This document shows positions 8,707 through 16,751 of a stretch of DNA of 64,000 bases, in pieces; within the stretch, counting starts at the first letter, position 1, and each line of letters starts with the position of its first letter. The position numbers and the translations under genes were made by a program. This DNA is from Thalassospira povalilytica (GTDB taxonomy: Bacteria > Pseudomonadota > Alphaproteobacteria > Rhodospirillales > Thalassospiraceae), in NCBI RefSeq assembly GCF_002844235.1, contig NZ_PGTS01000007.1, positions 62,001 to 126,000 of the forward strand, in the 5' to 3' direction. Under the pieces are notes generated by a model. It was not told the origin of the DNA and made no database searches. It worked only from the letters and a program-made list of their open reading frames with translations.

Positions 8707-8734
8707 CCCCGCGCCCGTCGCGGGGTTCTTTTTG
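8707..8734 (+). terminator. Rho-independent terminator after tmm
   Basis: A seven-base GC stem (CCCCGCG and CGCGGGG) with a five-base loop is followed by TTCTTTTT. It ends the dmmDABC-tmm transcript. Confidence 0.8.
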
Positions 8735-8799
8735 TATGAGGATTGAATTTTGCGGCGGCCATGATGCCCGCGGCATCCCGGTGTTGACGCTATGTGGAG

Positions 8800-8867
8800 G
8801 CGTGAAAAGGATAGGGCGCGGTTGGCGTTGGTAGCGTGAAAAGGCCAAGGCACGATTGGCGTAGGTA
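8800..8867. repeat. two tandem 34-bp units
   Basis: Units at 8800-8833 and 8834-8867 both begin GCGTGAAAAGG and end with GGTA, with several mismatches inside. A third copy begins but degenerates at 8868. This is non-coding and lies between converging operons. Confidence 0.55.
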
Positions 8868-8978
8868 GCGGGATGGAGCCAGAACGTCGGCGCTGCAGGA
8901 CGGTGCTTAAGGCAACACCAGCGCAGGCCGTGGTCCTGATGGTGCAAGGGATAGCGAGGGGCAACGGGGCGCGGGGCG

Positions 8979-9083
8979 GGCCAGCTCAGGGCTGGGGCAG
9001 GCCGGCTCAGAGGTGGGGCAGGCTGGCTCAGGGTTGGGGCAGCCCGGCTCAGAGGTGGGGCGGGCCGGATCAGGGTTGGGGAT
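8979..9083. repeat. five tandem 21-bp units (minisatellite)
   Basis: Five contiguous 21-base units (8979-8999, 9000-9020, 9021-9041, 9042-9062, 9063-9083) share the core GGCCGGCTCAGAGGTGGGGC with substitutions. Units alternate between CAGGG(C/T)T and CAGAGGT types, which suggests duplication as a dimer. Because 21 is a multiple of three, one plus-strand frame reads a seven-residue Pro-Ala-Gln-x-Trp-Gly repeat. Confidence 0.75.
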
Positions 9084-9245
9084 GGTCGGTGAAAGATCTG
9101 GAAAAGCGGGGCGAGGTTGGGCGCGGGTTATGATGCCCGAGGCATCCCGACTTGGAGATTGACGGTTCGGGGGCAGGAGAAGTGAGCCGGACCGGGAATT
9201 CGGGCGTGTTTGGGGTGGGATGTGAGAATGTGAGGATTCCTCGCG

Positions 9246-11627
9246 TTACGATCTTGGTTTGGTTTTTTCCGGGTCGTAATGCGGGAAGGCGGTGACTTTG
9301 GCGGGCAGGCGCATCATGTGACCGTCGAGCTTGCCGATCTCGACATCGGTGCCGATATCGGCATGGGCGATGTCGATGCGGGCAAGGGCGATGTTTTTGC
9401 CCAGAATCGGGGATCGCATCGCGCTGGTGACAACACCGATCTGGGCGCGGCCGATATGGACGCAATCGCCGTGGCTGGCCGCGACATTGCCATCAATCTC
9501 GATCCCGACCAGTTTGTGGGATGGATGGTCCTTGCGCCGGATCAGGGCATCGCGGCCGATAAAGTCATCTTCCTTGGATTTTAACGGCACGGTAAAGCCG
9601 ATCCCGGCTTCGAACGGGTCGGTCTGGTCGGAAAATTCGTAGTCGGCAAAAATCAGCCCGGCTTCGATGCGCACCATATCAAGGGCAGCAAGCCCCATCG
9701 GGGTCAGGCCGTGCGGTTCGCCGGCATCCCAGATTGCATCAAAAACGGTCAGCGCATCCTTGGGATGGCACCAGACTTCATAGCCGAGTTCCCCGGTATA
9801 GCCGGTGCGCGAAACGACAACCGGTGCGCCCTTGGCATCGCCGATGCGGCCAATGGTGAATTTGAACCAGCCGACTTCATCAAGCTTGGGCTGATGAGGG
9901 GGCGTCCAGATGACATCGCGCAGGATATCGCGGCTTTTGGGGCCCTGAACGGCGATATTGTGCATCTGAGCGGTCGATGAACGGATCAGAACATGCAGGC
10001 CAAGCTTGGCGGCCTGTTCGCGCAGCCAGACGCCGCTGTAATCATCACCGCAAATCCAGCGGAAATTATCCTGCCCAAGGCGCAGCAAAGTGCCGTCATC
10101 AATCATGCCGCCATGGGGATAGCACATGGCGGAATAGACGACCTGACCAATGCCGAGCTTTTTGACATTGCGGGTCAGGCAATGCTGCATCAGGGTTTCA
10201 CTGTCAGGGCCGGTGATTTCGAATTTGCGCAGGGCCGAAAGGTCGATCACGACCGCCTTTTCACGGCAGGCATAATATTCTTCGATCATGCCAAAGCCGG
10301 TATATTCATGCGCCAGCCAGAAGCCCTTGTAATCGACAAAGTTGCGGGTCAGTTCGCCAAAACGCGGATGAAAGGCGGTTTGTTTGGTCATTTTCGCTTC
10401 GGCCTCTGCTGTCGGGCGCCAGGCAACGGCATGGGTGAATTTTTCGGTGCTGTCATAGGCACGGATATGAATGTCGGTGGGTTTCCAGCCATTGGCCGCC
10501 GTGGTGTCATCCGGGCAGGCCGACGAAACACAGACCAGATCGGTCATGGCGCGCAAAAGCACATAATCCCCCGGACGCGACCATGGCTGATCGGCATACA
10601 TCACGCCGTGATCATCAATGCCGGTATTGAAAAAGAAATTGATCGCCATCCAGCCCGGGCGCGGATCAACCCCGTGCCCGGCAAGAGCCCCGTTGAAATT
10701 ATCGGTGCAGTTCACATGCCCCGGATAACCGATATCGTCGTAATATTTGGATGCGCAAGCCATGGCAAAGGCATCATGACGCCCGCAGGTATCCTGAATA
10801 ACCTCGACCAGCGGGTCCATGTCCTGATCATAGTATTTGCCATGTAATCCGGGCATGGGATAGGCGTGACCCATCAGGGTGCGCGTGGTGGTGACATCGA
10901 GCGGGTTCTGAAGACCGCGATCAAGTTTGCGGGCATCAAAGCACTGAAAATCGGTGCATTGCCGCCCGTCAACATCAAGGATCTGGATATAGTCACCGGC
11001 CCTGATTTCATAGGCGCGCGCGGTGGCCGCATGAATGCGCAGATCAAGCGTCGGATCGGCCAGCGGATCGGGCAGGGCAAAGCTGTATGTATCGTGATGA
11101 TGGGCGCGGTCAATGGTCACAATCACCGGGCTTGCCGTGTTGTGGGCATCAATCTGCATGATCGGGGCCGGGGTGGCGACAATGACAAAGCCGTCAAACT
11201 GGGCGCACAGCACTACCGTATCACCGGCCGGACTGGCATTGCCAAACATCCGCAAGGCCAGGCATTCATCAAGATTGACGTCGCGCCGTTTCAGGGTGCG
11301 GGCAAAGCGCGCCAGACTGTCATCAAAGGGATGGCTTAAAAGGTCAATCAGGCCGCGCGGTTTGCCGTGCGGCAGATATTCAAAAATCGAAGGCAGCGAC
11401 TTTCCCGACGGATCAAGGCCGATCAGCTCGACCGTCTGCATGCCTTCGCTGTTGGTCAGCGACAGCTGATCGCCTTCGCGCACCGCAATCAGTGCGGCAC
11501 CGCGTCCGGGAACCTCGTAACGTTCAATATTGCGCGCCATTGCAGTGCGCCCGGCATTGAGAATGCGGCTGGGACGTGCGGCGCGCACGGCATGCGCAGA
11601 TGACTGGGGATGTGAAAGCGCGATCAT
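9246..11627 (-). CDS. tdm: trimethylamine-N-oxide demethylase (TMAO aldolase)
   Basis: A 793-residue two-domain protein. I chose ATG 11627, which has an AGAGG site five bases upstream, over an earlier start that has none. Residues 30-390 form a DUF1989 (urea carboxylase-associated-type) domain; residues 400-793 are a GcvT-type folate-binding domain with SRTGYTGELGYEVWC and TPMGLAALDMVRIEAGL. This fusion is the hallmark of Tdm, which splits TMAO into dimethylamine and formaldehyde, the latter passed to tetrahydrofolate. Cys291, His304, Cys307 and Cys371 have the same spacing as the three-Cys-one-His zinc site I recall for the Methylocella enzyme. It converges on tmm, its substrate supplier. 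Confidence 0.93.
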   Translation of the reverse strand: MIALSHPQSSAHAVRAARPSRILNAGRTAMARNIERYEVPGRGAALIAVREGDQLSLTNSEGMQTVELIGLDPSGKSLPSIFEYLPHGKPRGLIDLLSHPFDDSLARFARTLKRRDVNLDECLALRMFGNASPAGDTVVLCAQFDGFVIVATPAPIMQIDAHNTASPVIVTIDRAHHHDTYSFALPDPLADPTLDLRIHAATARAYEIRAGDYIQILDVDGRQCTDFQCFDARKLDRGLQNPLDVTTTRTLMGHAYPMPGLHGKYYDQDMDPLVEVIQDTCGRHDAFAMACASKYYDDIGYPGHVNCTDNFNGALAGHGVDPRPGWMAINFFFNTGIDDHGVMYADQPWSRPGDYVLLRAMTDLVCVSSACPDDTTAANGWKPTDIHIRAYDSTEKFTHAVAWRPTAEAEAKMTKQTAFHPRFGELTRNFVDYKGFWLAHEYTGFGMIEEYYACREKAVVIDLSALRKFEITGPDSETLMQHCLTRNVKKLGIGQVVYSAMCYPHGGMIDDGTLLRLGQDNFRWICGDDYSGVWLREQAAKLGLHVLIRSSTAQMHNIAVQGPKSRDILRDVIWTPPHQPKLDEVGWFKFTIGRIGDAKGAPVVVSRTGYTGELGYEVWCHPKDALTVFDAIWDAGEPHGLTPMGLAALDMVRIEAGLIFADYEFSDQTDPFEAGIGFTVPLKSKEDDFIGRDALIRRKDHPSHKLVGIEIDGNVAASHGDCVHIGRAQIGVVTSAMRSPILGKNIALARIDIAHADIGTDVEIGKLDGHMMRLPAKVTAFPHYDPEKTKPRS

Positions 11628-12048
11628 TGTGGCCTCTGCGGTGAATGATCTGTGCAGATGCAAGGCAGCGATAACATGGGTGACTTGCGCGGGACCGGAT
11701 GGCAGGCACATGTGCCAGTCGGGTCGGTTGGCATTTATCGTCCGGCAGATGCCGGGGCAGCATTCAGGTCAGGTCGAGAGCAAAGGCCGGAGCAGAGCCA
11801 AGGTCGAGGCCAGAGCACAGGCCGGGTTGAGGGGCGTGACAGGAACCGGGACTAGGACCTGAACCGGGACCTGAGCCAGGGACAGAACCGGGGCCAGAAC
11901 CAGAACCGAGGCTGGAGCCGGAGCTACAACCAGAACCCTTGAAAGGCCAGTTTTGAGGCTGGCCTTTCAGAGTGGTCATGATGGGATGCATCACCGGGTG
12001 CAGTTGGGTTCAGGGCAGGCTGGTGATGCACCCCGTCAATGTCAAAGA
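11628..12048. other. 421-bp intergenic region with purine-rich low-complexity array
   Basis: Between tdm and the small membrane protein gene. From about 11765 to 11945 the plus strand is a degenerate array of six-base words around CCGGGA, CCAGAA and GGCCGGAG. One minus frame through it is little more than a Gly-Ser-Pro run, so I do not call it a gene. The left part should hold the tdm promoter. Confidence 0.6.
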
Positions 12049-12213
12049 TTACATGTCTTTGTAAGCTTTGTTCTCGTGGCTGGCCATCGAGGCGATGGTC
12101 CAGATGCACACGCCAATACCGACCAGCGTGAACAGAACGAGAAGGGCCGGTTTATCGGCAAAGGTGAAATAGGCCTCTGCGCCTTCCCAACTGGTAATCG
12201 GAGCTGTGTTCAT
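12049..12213 (-). CDS. 54-residue single-span membrane protein linked to Amt
   Basis: A short gene below usual length cut-offs. The peptide begins MNTAPITSWEGAEAYFTFAD, then has one strong hydrophobic helix (PALLVLFTLVGIGVCIWTIA, about residues 22-41), and ends in a polar tail with HENKAYKDM. It starts 37 bases after the amt stop on the same strand, so the two are very likely co-transcribed. An AGGAAA sequence six bases upstream of the ATG (complement of TTTCCT at 12220-12225) is the probable ribosome site. It could be an accessory or regulatory subunit of the transporter. I do not recognise a named family. Confidence 0.72.
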   Translation of the reverse strand: MNTAPITSWEGAEAYFTFADKPALLVLFTLVGIGVCIWTIASMASHENKAYKDM

Positions 12214-12250
12214 TTTACAGTTTCCTTATCTGGATTGATCAGAAACGAAC

Positions 12251-13597
12251 TTACTCGGCCGGGGTCGGCGAGGTCGGGTCGTTGGTGAATGCCGCCGGAA
12301 CAGAGCTTTCCGGATAGGCGCTGACCGGAACTTCGGCCTTGTCGAGACCGGCAAGTTCAGCCTTGTCGGTAACGCGCAGCAGGCCAACCATCTTCAGAAC
12401 GAAGGACAGGGCATAGCCCGGTACGAAACCAAGGATCATGAAGACAACGGCACTGGACAACTGACCAACGAACGAGATTTCCGGACCGGCAACGTTCGGG
12501 TAACCCGACGCAAAGATGCCAGCCATAACAAGACCCCAGACACCACCAAAGCCGTGAACGGCGACCGCGCCAACCGCGTCGTCGATCTTGAACTTGCCAA
12601 CGAGGATGTCGTTGAGTTTCGGCATGATGCAACCGCCGCCGAAGCTGACAAGGAAAGCGAGCCCCGGATAGTAGAGATCAAGTGCCGGAGCAGACGAGAT
12701 CACACCGATCAGCGCACCCGACATCATCCAGAACGGATCGCGGGTCACGAGATACGCACCGATCATGCCGCCAGCAACGCCCATCAGGGTGTTGAATGCG
12801 AATGCCGACAGGGTTGCCGGGGTGTTGTAGATGGTCATCCAAGTGTCGCCGGTATAGATGATGCAACCGCCGAGGAAGCCGAAGAAGCCCATGACGATCA
12901 GCATCAGACCGATCAGCGACATCGGCATGTTGTGGCCGTCAATATTATTGACCGAGCCATCCGCATTGAAGCGGCCGATACGCGGACCAAGATTGATCAG
13001 CACACCCAGGGTGAAGAAGCCGGCAATGGTGTGAACGGCACCCGCCGCACCAACGTCATGCAGGCCCCATTCGGTGGTCAGCCAACCGTCCGGATGCCAG
13101 CCCCAGGAAGCGCCGAAGACCCAGACAACCGCGCCCAGGAACAGGGCAAGAATGGTAAAGCCGGAAATACGGATACGTTCAATGACGGAACCCGACATGA
13201 TCGAGGCGGTGGTCGCCGCGAACAGGGTGAAGGCCGCATAGAAGATGCCTGACGCGTTATCGGTCAGGTTCGGACCCATATTTGCACTCCAGGGCAGGCC
13301 GGCTTCGGAACCGTCAGCGATGCTGAAGCCTGTCGGAAATGCCAGATAGATCCACCAGCCGACATAATAGAATGCCGGAATAAGGAAAGCGAACGCGATC
13401 AGGTTTTTCATACCCGATGCCAGCGCGTTCTTTGCGCGCGATGCACCCATTTCATAGGCAAGGAAGCCTGCGTGGATGGCAAGCATCAGTGCTGTACACC
13501 ACCAATAGAAAACTTCGGAATTGATGGTCGTTGCCATGCTGAGCGATGACTCAAGGCTATCGAGCCTCGCCATCAACTCCGGTACGGATTGTTCCAT
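12251..13597 (-). CDS. amt: divergent ammonium transporter (Amt/MEP family)
   Basis: A 448-residue integral membrane protein from ATG 13597, which has GAGAG upstream. About eleven membrane helices. The twin pore histidines are visible in GAAGAVHTIAGFF and VAVHGFGGVWGLVMAG, and the GHNMPMSLIG loop matches the family. The start is unusual: about 35 residues with a short amphipathic stretch (ELMARLDSLESSL) precede the first span, and the first span segment differs from classical AmtB. No glnK/glnB lies next to it. Within the methylated-amine island it could take up methylammonium or ammonium, or recapture ammonia leaking from demethylation. A 54-residue membrane protein follows in the same operon. 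Confidence 0.88.
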   Translation of the reverse strand: MEQSVPELMARLDSLESSLSMATTINSEVFYWWCTALMLAIHAGFLAYEMGASRAKNALASGMKNLIAFAFLIPAFYYVGWWIYLAFPTGFSIADGSEAGLPWSANMGPNLTDNASGIFYAAFTLFAATTASIMSGSVIERIRISGFTILALFLGAVVWVFGASWGWHPDGWLTTEWGLHDVGAAGAVHTIAGFFTLGVLINLGPRIGRFNADGSVNNIDGHNMPMSLIGLMLIVMGFFGFLGGCIIYTGDTWMTIYNTPATLSAFAFNTLMGVAGGMIGAYLVTRDPFWMMSGALIGVISSAPALDLYYPGLAFLVSFGGGCIMPKLNDILVGKFKIDDAVGAVAVHGFGGVWGLVMAGIFASGYPNVAGPEISFVGQLSSAVVFMILGFVPGYALSFVLKMVGLLRVTDKAELAGLDKAEVPVSAYPESSVPAAFTNDPTSPTPAE

Positions 13598-13902
13598 TTT
13601 AGTCTCTCCATCACATAATGCCCCCCGATGGACATTCCTTTTATTAAAAATCAATTCCCTATAGTGAACAAGTTCAAATGTGTTTTTTATTGTGCGTTGC
13701 AAAAAATATAATAAAAACAATTAGATAATAAAAATACGATATCCGTCACAGGATAAATGTTTAAAAAATAGTCGTTGAAAAATGATGCATATCAAATATG
13801 CAGACTCGTGGAATCGTGCCGATTCTATCGAAATCGCGTGCAGGGGAATGCACCCCTCGGTTGGATAGGGGGCCTTGCCGAACGGGGGATGGGGCGGAAT
13901 GG
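13598..13902. other. 305-bp AT-rich intergenic region upstream of amt
   Basis: The stretch 13640-13800 is strongly AT-rich and has no open frame of note; it should contain the amt promoter. I looked for a sigma-54 type TGGCAC-N5-TTGC pair and did not find a convincing one. The part 13800-13902 lies downstream of the GlxA-type regulator and shows no clear terminator. Confidence 0.5.
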
Positions 13903-15060
13903 TCAGTCGCCACGTGCCATGCTGGGCGTGACACCATAGGTTGCCTTGTAGCTGCGCGAGAAATGGCTGCTATTGGAAAAACCGGTGGCAAAGGCGATTT
14001 CGGAAATGGTCAGCGCACTTTGGGTCAGAAGCCGGTTGGCATGGTCCAGACGCACCTGGCGATAGGTTTCAAGAAACGATTTTCCAAGATGCTGATCAAA
14101 CAGGCGGTCAAGCTGACGGGTCGACAGGCGGGCAAACCGCGCCATTTCTTCGCGGGATTTGGGGTCTTCGATGGTGGTTTCCATCTTTTCGAGAACCCGC
14201 AACAGTCCCGGATGATGCACGTTATAGCGTTCGGCAAGCGATGCGCGCTGTGAGCCGGTTGATGTGCCGACCTGGGTATGGAGAAACCAGTCCGACACCC
14301 GGGTGGCGAAATCCGACCCCAGATGTTGCGCGATCATGGCATGCATCATATCAAGCGGTGCGACCCCGCCGCCGCATGTGATGCGATCACCATCAATGAC
14401 AAAGCGGGCGCGTTTTGGTTCCAGATCGGGAAAGGCTTCGATCAAAGCCGGGGCATGTTCCCAATGGATGGTGAATTGCCGCTGCCCCAGAAGCCCGGCG
14501 GCGGCCAGAACATAGGCCCCGCTTGAAATGCCGCCCATCCGCACCCCCCAGCGTGCGAGTTTGCGAAGACCCGGCAACATGCCCGGTGCCTGCCATTGTG
14601 ACGGGTGGCCGCCGGCGCAGACAAACAGGCTGTGCAGGCTTGTCGGGGCCTGGGCCAGCGGCGTGGTCGGCACCATGGTCCCGGTCGATGACAGCACATT
14701 GCCGCCGGTCGCCGAATAATTGAGGATCTTATAGACCGGGCGCCCGGCCAGAAGATTGGCCGCACGTAGCGGTTCAATCGCCGAGGCATAGGACATCAGC
14801 GCAAAATCAGGCAGCAGGAAAAAGCCGATATGTTGCGGGGCCGGGAACGCAGTCGGACCGGCAGGGGCGTTGGGATGGGCATCAGGCCTGGATGAGGATG
14901 ACTTGGCAGACTGGGCGGATCTGGTCGCCTGGGCTGTCCGGGTGAGCGGGGAGGCCGGGTTGGGATTGGCGCCGGTTTGCGTTTGCGTGTCCTCGTCCCT
15001 GTCTCTGTGCGTATCCCTGTGCGTATCCCTGAGCTTTTCCCTGTCCGTGCCTGATGTCAT
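13903..15060 (-). CDS. GlxA-family transcriptional regulator (DJ-1/PfpI domain plus AraC HTH)
   Basis: A 385-residue regulator from ATG 15060, with AGGGG seven bases upstream. After a repetitive hydrophilic leader (about 65 residues, with DTHRDTHRDRDED), a class-I glutamine-amidotransferase-like domain begins at HIGFFLLPDFALMSYASAIE and includes GGISSGAYVLAAAGLL and CGGGVAPLDMMHAMI. The C-terminal AraC domain has STRQLDRLFDQHLGKSFLET and ISEIAFATGFSNSSHFSRSY. Relatives (GbdR, SouR) control sarcosine, betaine and carnitine genes. It is divergent from the soxBDAG-type operon, so it probably activates that operon in response to a methylated amine or N-methyl amino acid. Confidence 0.9.
   Translation of the reverse strand: MTSGTDREKLRDTHRDTHRDRDEDTQTQTGANPNPASPLTRTAQATRSAQSAKSSSSRPDAHPNAPAGPTAFPAPQHIGFFLLPDFALMSYASAIEPLRAANLLAGRPVYKILNYSATGGNVLSSTGTMVPTTPLAQAPTSLHSLFVCAGGHPSQWQAPGMLPGLRKLARWGVRMGGISSGAYVLAAAGLLGQRQFTIHWEHAPALIEAFPDLEPKRARFVIDGDRITCGGGVAPLDMMHAMIAQHLGSDFATRVSDWFLHTQVGTSTGSQRASLAERYNVHHPGLLRVLEKMETTIEDPKSREEMARFARLSTRQLDRLFDQHLGKSFLETYRQVRLDHANRLLTQSALTISEIAFATGFSNSSHFSRSYKATYGVTPSMARGD
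14985..15050. repeat. short tandem repeats in the 5' end of the GlxA-type regulator gene
   Basis: A 12-base unit (TGCGTATCCCTG) is repeated in tandem around 15007-15031, within a wider run of TCCCTG/TCTCTG words. It encodes the DTHRDTHR leader of the regulator. The repeat length is a multiple of three, so copy changes keep the frame. Confidence 0.5.
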
Positions 15061-15202
15061 CACATGCCCCTGATCGCGCATTTGGCGGCATCGGATATGA
15101 TGTCCCAAATATGTTATTAGATGTCCTTTTTAGACAAGCTGGAAATTGTGTCTCTGTCAAGATCGGCTGGTACCCGTTGCGGGCAACAGCGAAAGATCAA
15201 AG

Positions 15203-16453
15203 ATGCGTTATTCAGCCCTGTCACTGCTTGGCAATACTTTTTCCAAGAACAAGAACTGGAAACCGGCCTGGCGCAATCCGGACCCGAAACCCCGTTATGA
15301 TGTGATCATCATTGGCGGTGGCGGGCATGGATTGGCGACGGCCTATTACCTGTCCAAGGTGTTTGGTGTCCGCAATGTTGCGGTTCTTGAAAAGGGCTAT
15401 CTGGGATCAGGGAATATCGGGCGTAACACGACGATCATCCGGTCGAATTACCTGCTGGAAGGCAATAACCCGTTCTATGAATTCTCGATGAAGCTGTGGG
15501 AAGGGTTGGAACAGGATTTCAATTTCAACGCCATGGTATCCCAGCGCGGGGTGATCAATCTGTATCATTCCGATGCCCAGCGCGATGCCTATACCCGGCG
15601 TGGCAATGCCATGCGTCTGCACGGGGTTGATGCAGACCTTCTTGATCGTGATCAGGTGCGTGAAAAGCTGCCATTTCTGGATTACGACAATGCGCGTTTC
15701 CCGATCATGGGCGGTTTGATGCAGGCGCGTGGCGGCACGGTGCGCCATGATGCGGTGGCCTGGGGATTTGCCCGCGGGGCCGATCAGAACGGTGTTGATA
15801 TCATCCAGAATTGCGAAGTCACGGCGATTGACCGTGATGGGGATCAGATCACCGGTGTTCAAACCACCCGTGGGGCGATCAAGTGCGGCAAGCTTGCGAT
15901 GGCGGTGGCGGGCAGTTCAAGCCATGTCGCAAGGATGGTCGATATGCATCTTCCGATTGAAAGCCACGCGCTTCAGGCGTTTGTGTCCGAGGGGTTGAAG
16001 CCGTTTATCGATACGGTCGTCACATTCGGGGCCGGGCATTTTTATGTGTCGCAATCAGACAAGGGCGGGCTTGTATTTGGCGGGGATATCGAAGGGTATA
16101 ATTCCTATGCCCAGCGCGGCAACCTCGCCTGTGTCGAACATGTGGCCGAGGCCGGAATGGCGATGATCCCGGCATTGTCGCGGGTGCGTATTCTGCGCAG
16201 TTGGGGCGGGATCATGGATATGAGCATGGATGGTTCCCCGATCATGGATCGGACCCATCTTTCCAACCTCTATTTCAATGGGGGTTGGTGTTATGGCGGG
16301 TTCAAGGCGACCCCGGCATCGGGATATTGCTTTGCCCATTTGCTGGCGACCGGGACCCCGCATGAAACCGCGACCGCATTTCGCATGGACCGGTTTGCAC
16401 GCGGTTATCTGCTTGATGAAAAGGGCGTTGGTGCCCAGGCCAACCTGCACTAA
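15203..16453 (+). CDS. mgdA: sarcosine oxidase beta-type subunit, probable N-methylglutamate dehydrogenase MgdA
   Basis: A 416-residue FAD-dependent amine dehydrogenase of the DadA/SoxB type; the ATG at 15203 gives the usual N-terminus. The dinucleotide site VIIIGGGGHGLATAYYL lies at about residues 34-50, and GNIGRNTTIIRSNYLLEGNN is the flavin-contact segment of the heterotetrameric SoxB family. MSMDGSPIMDRTHL and LYFNGGWCYGGFKATPASG complete the C-terminal fold. The gene order B-D-A-G equals mgdABCD, the N-methylglutamate dehydrogenase of methylamine users. With the mgs genes and the TMA pathway alongside, the N-methylglutamate substrate is preferred over sarcosine, though sequence by eye cannot exclude sarcosine. 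Confidence 0.88.
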   Translation: MRYSALSLLGNTFSKNKNWKPAWRNPDPKPRYDVIIIGGGGHGLATAYYLSKVFGVRNVAVLEKGYLGSGNIGRNTTIIRSNYLLEGNNPFYEFSMKLWEGLEQDFNFNAMVSQRGVINLYHSDAQRDAYTRRGNAMRLHGVDADLLDRDQVREKLPFLDYDNARFPIMGGLMQARGGTVRHDAVAWGFARGADQNGVDIIQNCEVTAIDRDGDQITGVQTTRGAIKCGKLAMAVAGSSSHVARMVDMHLPIESHALQAFVSEGLKPFIDTVVTFGAGHFYVSQSDKGGLVFGGDIEGYNSYAQRGNLACVEHVAEAGMAMIPALSRVRILRSWGGIMDMSMDGSPIMDRTHLSNLYFNGGWCYGGFKATPASGYCFAHLLATGTPHETATAFRMDRFARGYLLDEKGVGAQANLH

Positions 16454-16472
16454 GCCGCAAAGGAATTTGGAA

Positions 16473-16751
16473 ATGAGCAGTCTTGTCAAATGTCCCCATT
16501 GCGGTCTTCGCCCCCGTGAGGAATTTACCATCCGCGGCGAAGTGCCAACCCCGCGTCCAGCCGCCGGTGCCGATGAAAGCGTGTGGTTTGATCATGTCTA
16601 TCTGCGCGACAACCCGCGCGGGCAGCATCGGGAATATTGGCATCATTCGGGCGGGTGCCGTCGCTGGCTGGTGCTGGATCGCAATACGGTGACCCATGAA
16701 ACCGGTGATGTGGTCGATGCCAGCACCCTGAAATCGGAGGGCCGGGCATGA
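16473..16751 (+). CDS. mgdB: sarcosine oxidase delta-type subunit, probable MgdB
   Basis: A 92-residue zinc-binding subunit. CPHC near the N-terminus and the His/Cys pair in EYWHHSGGCRRWL form the expected zinc site; YLRDNPRGQHREYW is the family signature. In heterotetrameric sarcosine oxidase this subunit packs against alpha and beta. The start ATG at 16473 follows an AAGGAA site, 19 bases after mgdA. The stop overlaps the start of the alpha subunit (ATGA). A longer frame beginning upstream would run back into mgdA and is not the real start. Confidence 0.9.
   Translation: MSSLVKCPHCGLRPREEFTIRGEVPTPRPAAGADESVWFDHVYLRDNPRGQHREYWHHSGGCRRWLVLDRNTVTHETGDVVDASTLKSEGRA

Larger units (their letters stand above)
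8761..9149. repeat. 20-bp near-identical direct repeat pair flanking the tandem arrays
   Basis: Copies at 8761-8780 and 9130-9149 differ at one base (ATGATGCCCG[C/A]GGCATCCCG, with the A version written GAGGCATCCC). Each contains a short palindrome around the centre. They bracket the 34-bp and 21-bp arrays, as if the block between them had been inserted or expanded as a unit. Confidence 0.5.
8640..9245. other. 606-bp repeat-rich intergenic region between convergent tmm and tdm
   Basis: Holds the tmm terminator, a tandem pair of 34-bp units (8800-8867), five tandem 21-bp units (8979-9083) and two near-identical copies of a 20-bp imperfect palindrome (8761-8780 and 9130-9149) flanking the arrays. 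A small frame (8873-9133) runs through the 21-bp array but has no ribosome site I trust. Otherwise no gene is seen. Confidence 0.7.

Noticed and set aside
8873-9133. 86-codon plus-strand frame through the 21-bp array
   Set aside because: No ribosome site and low-complexity product; more easily explained as a minisatellite of period 21. Kept only as a repeat and a note.
11764-11994. 76-codon Gly-Ser-Pro frame upstream of tdm
   Set aside because: A by-product of the hexamer array; no ribosome site and no globular sequence.
13640-13800. Possible sigma-54 promoter for amt
   Set aside because: No TGGCAC-N5-TTGC(A/T) match at the right spacing on the minus strand was found.
14264-14526. Short plus-strand frames inside the GlxA-type regulator
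   Set aside because: Antisense shadows of the AraC and amidotransferase-like domains with no ribosome sites.
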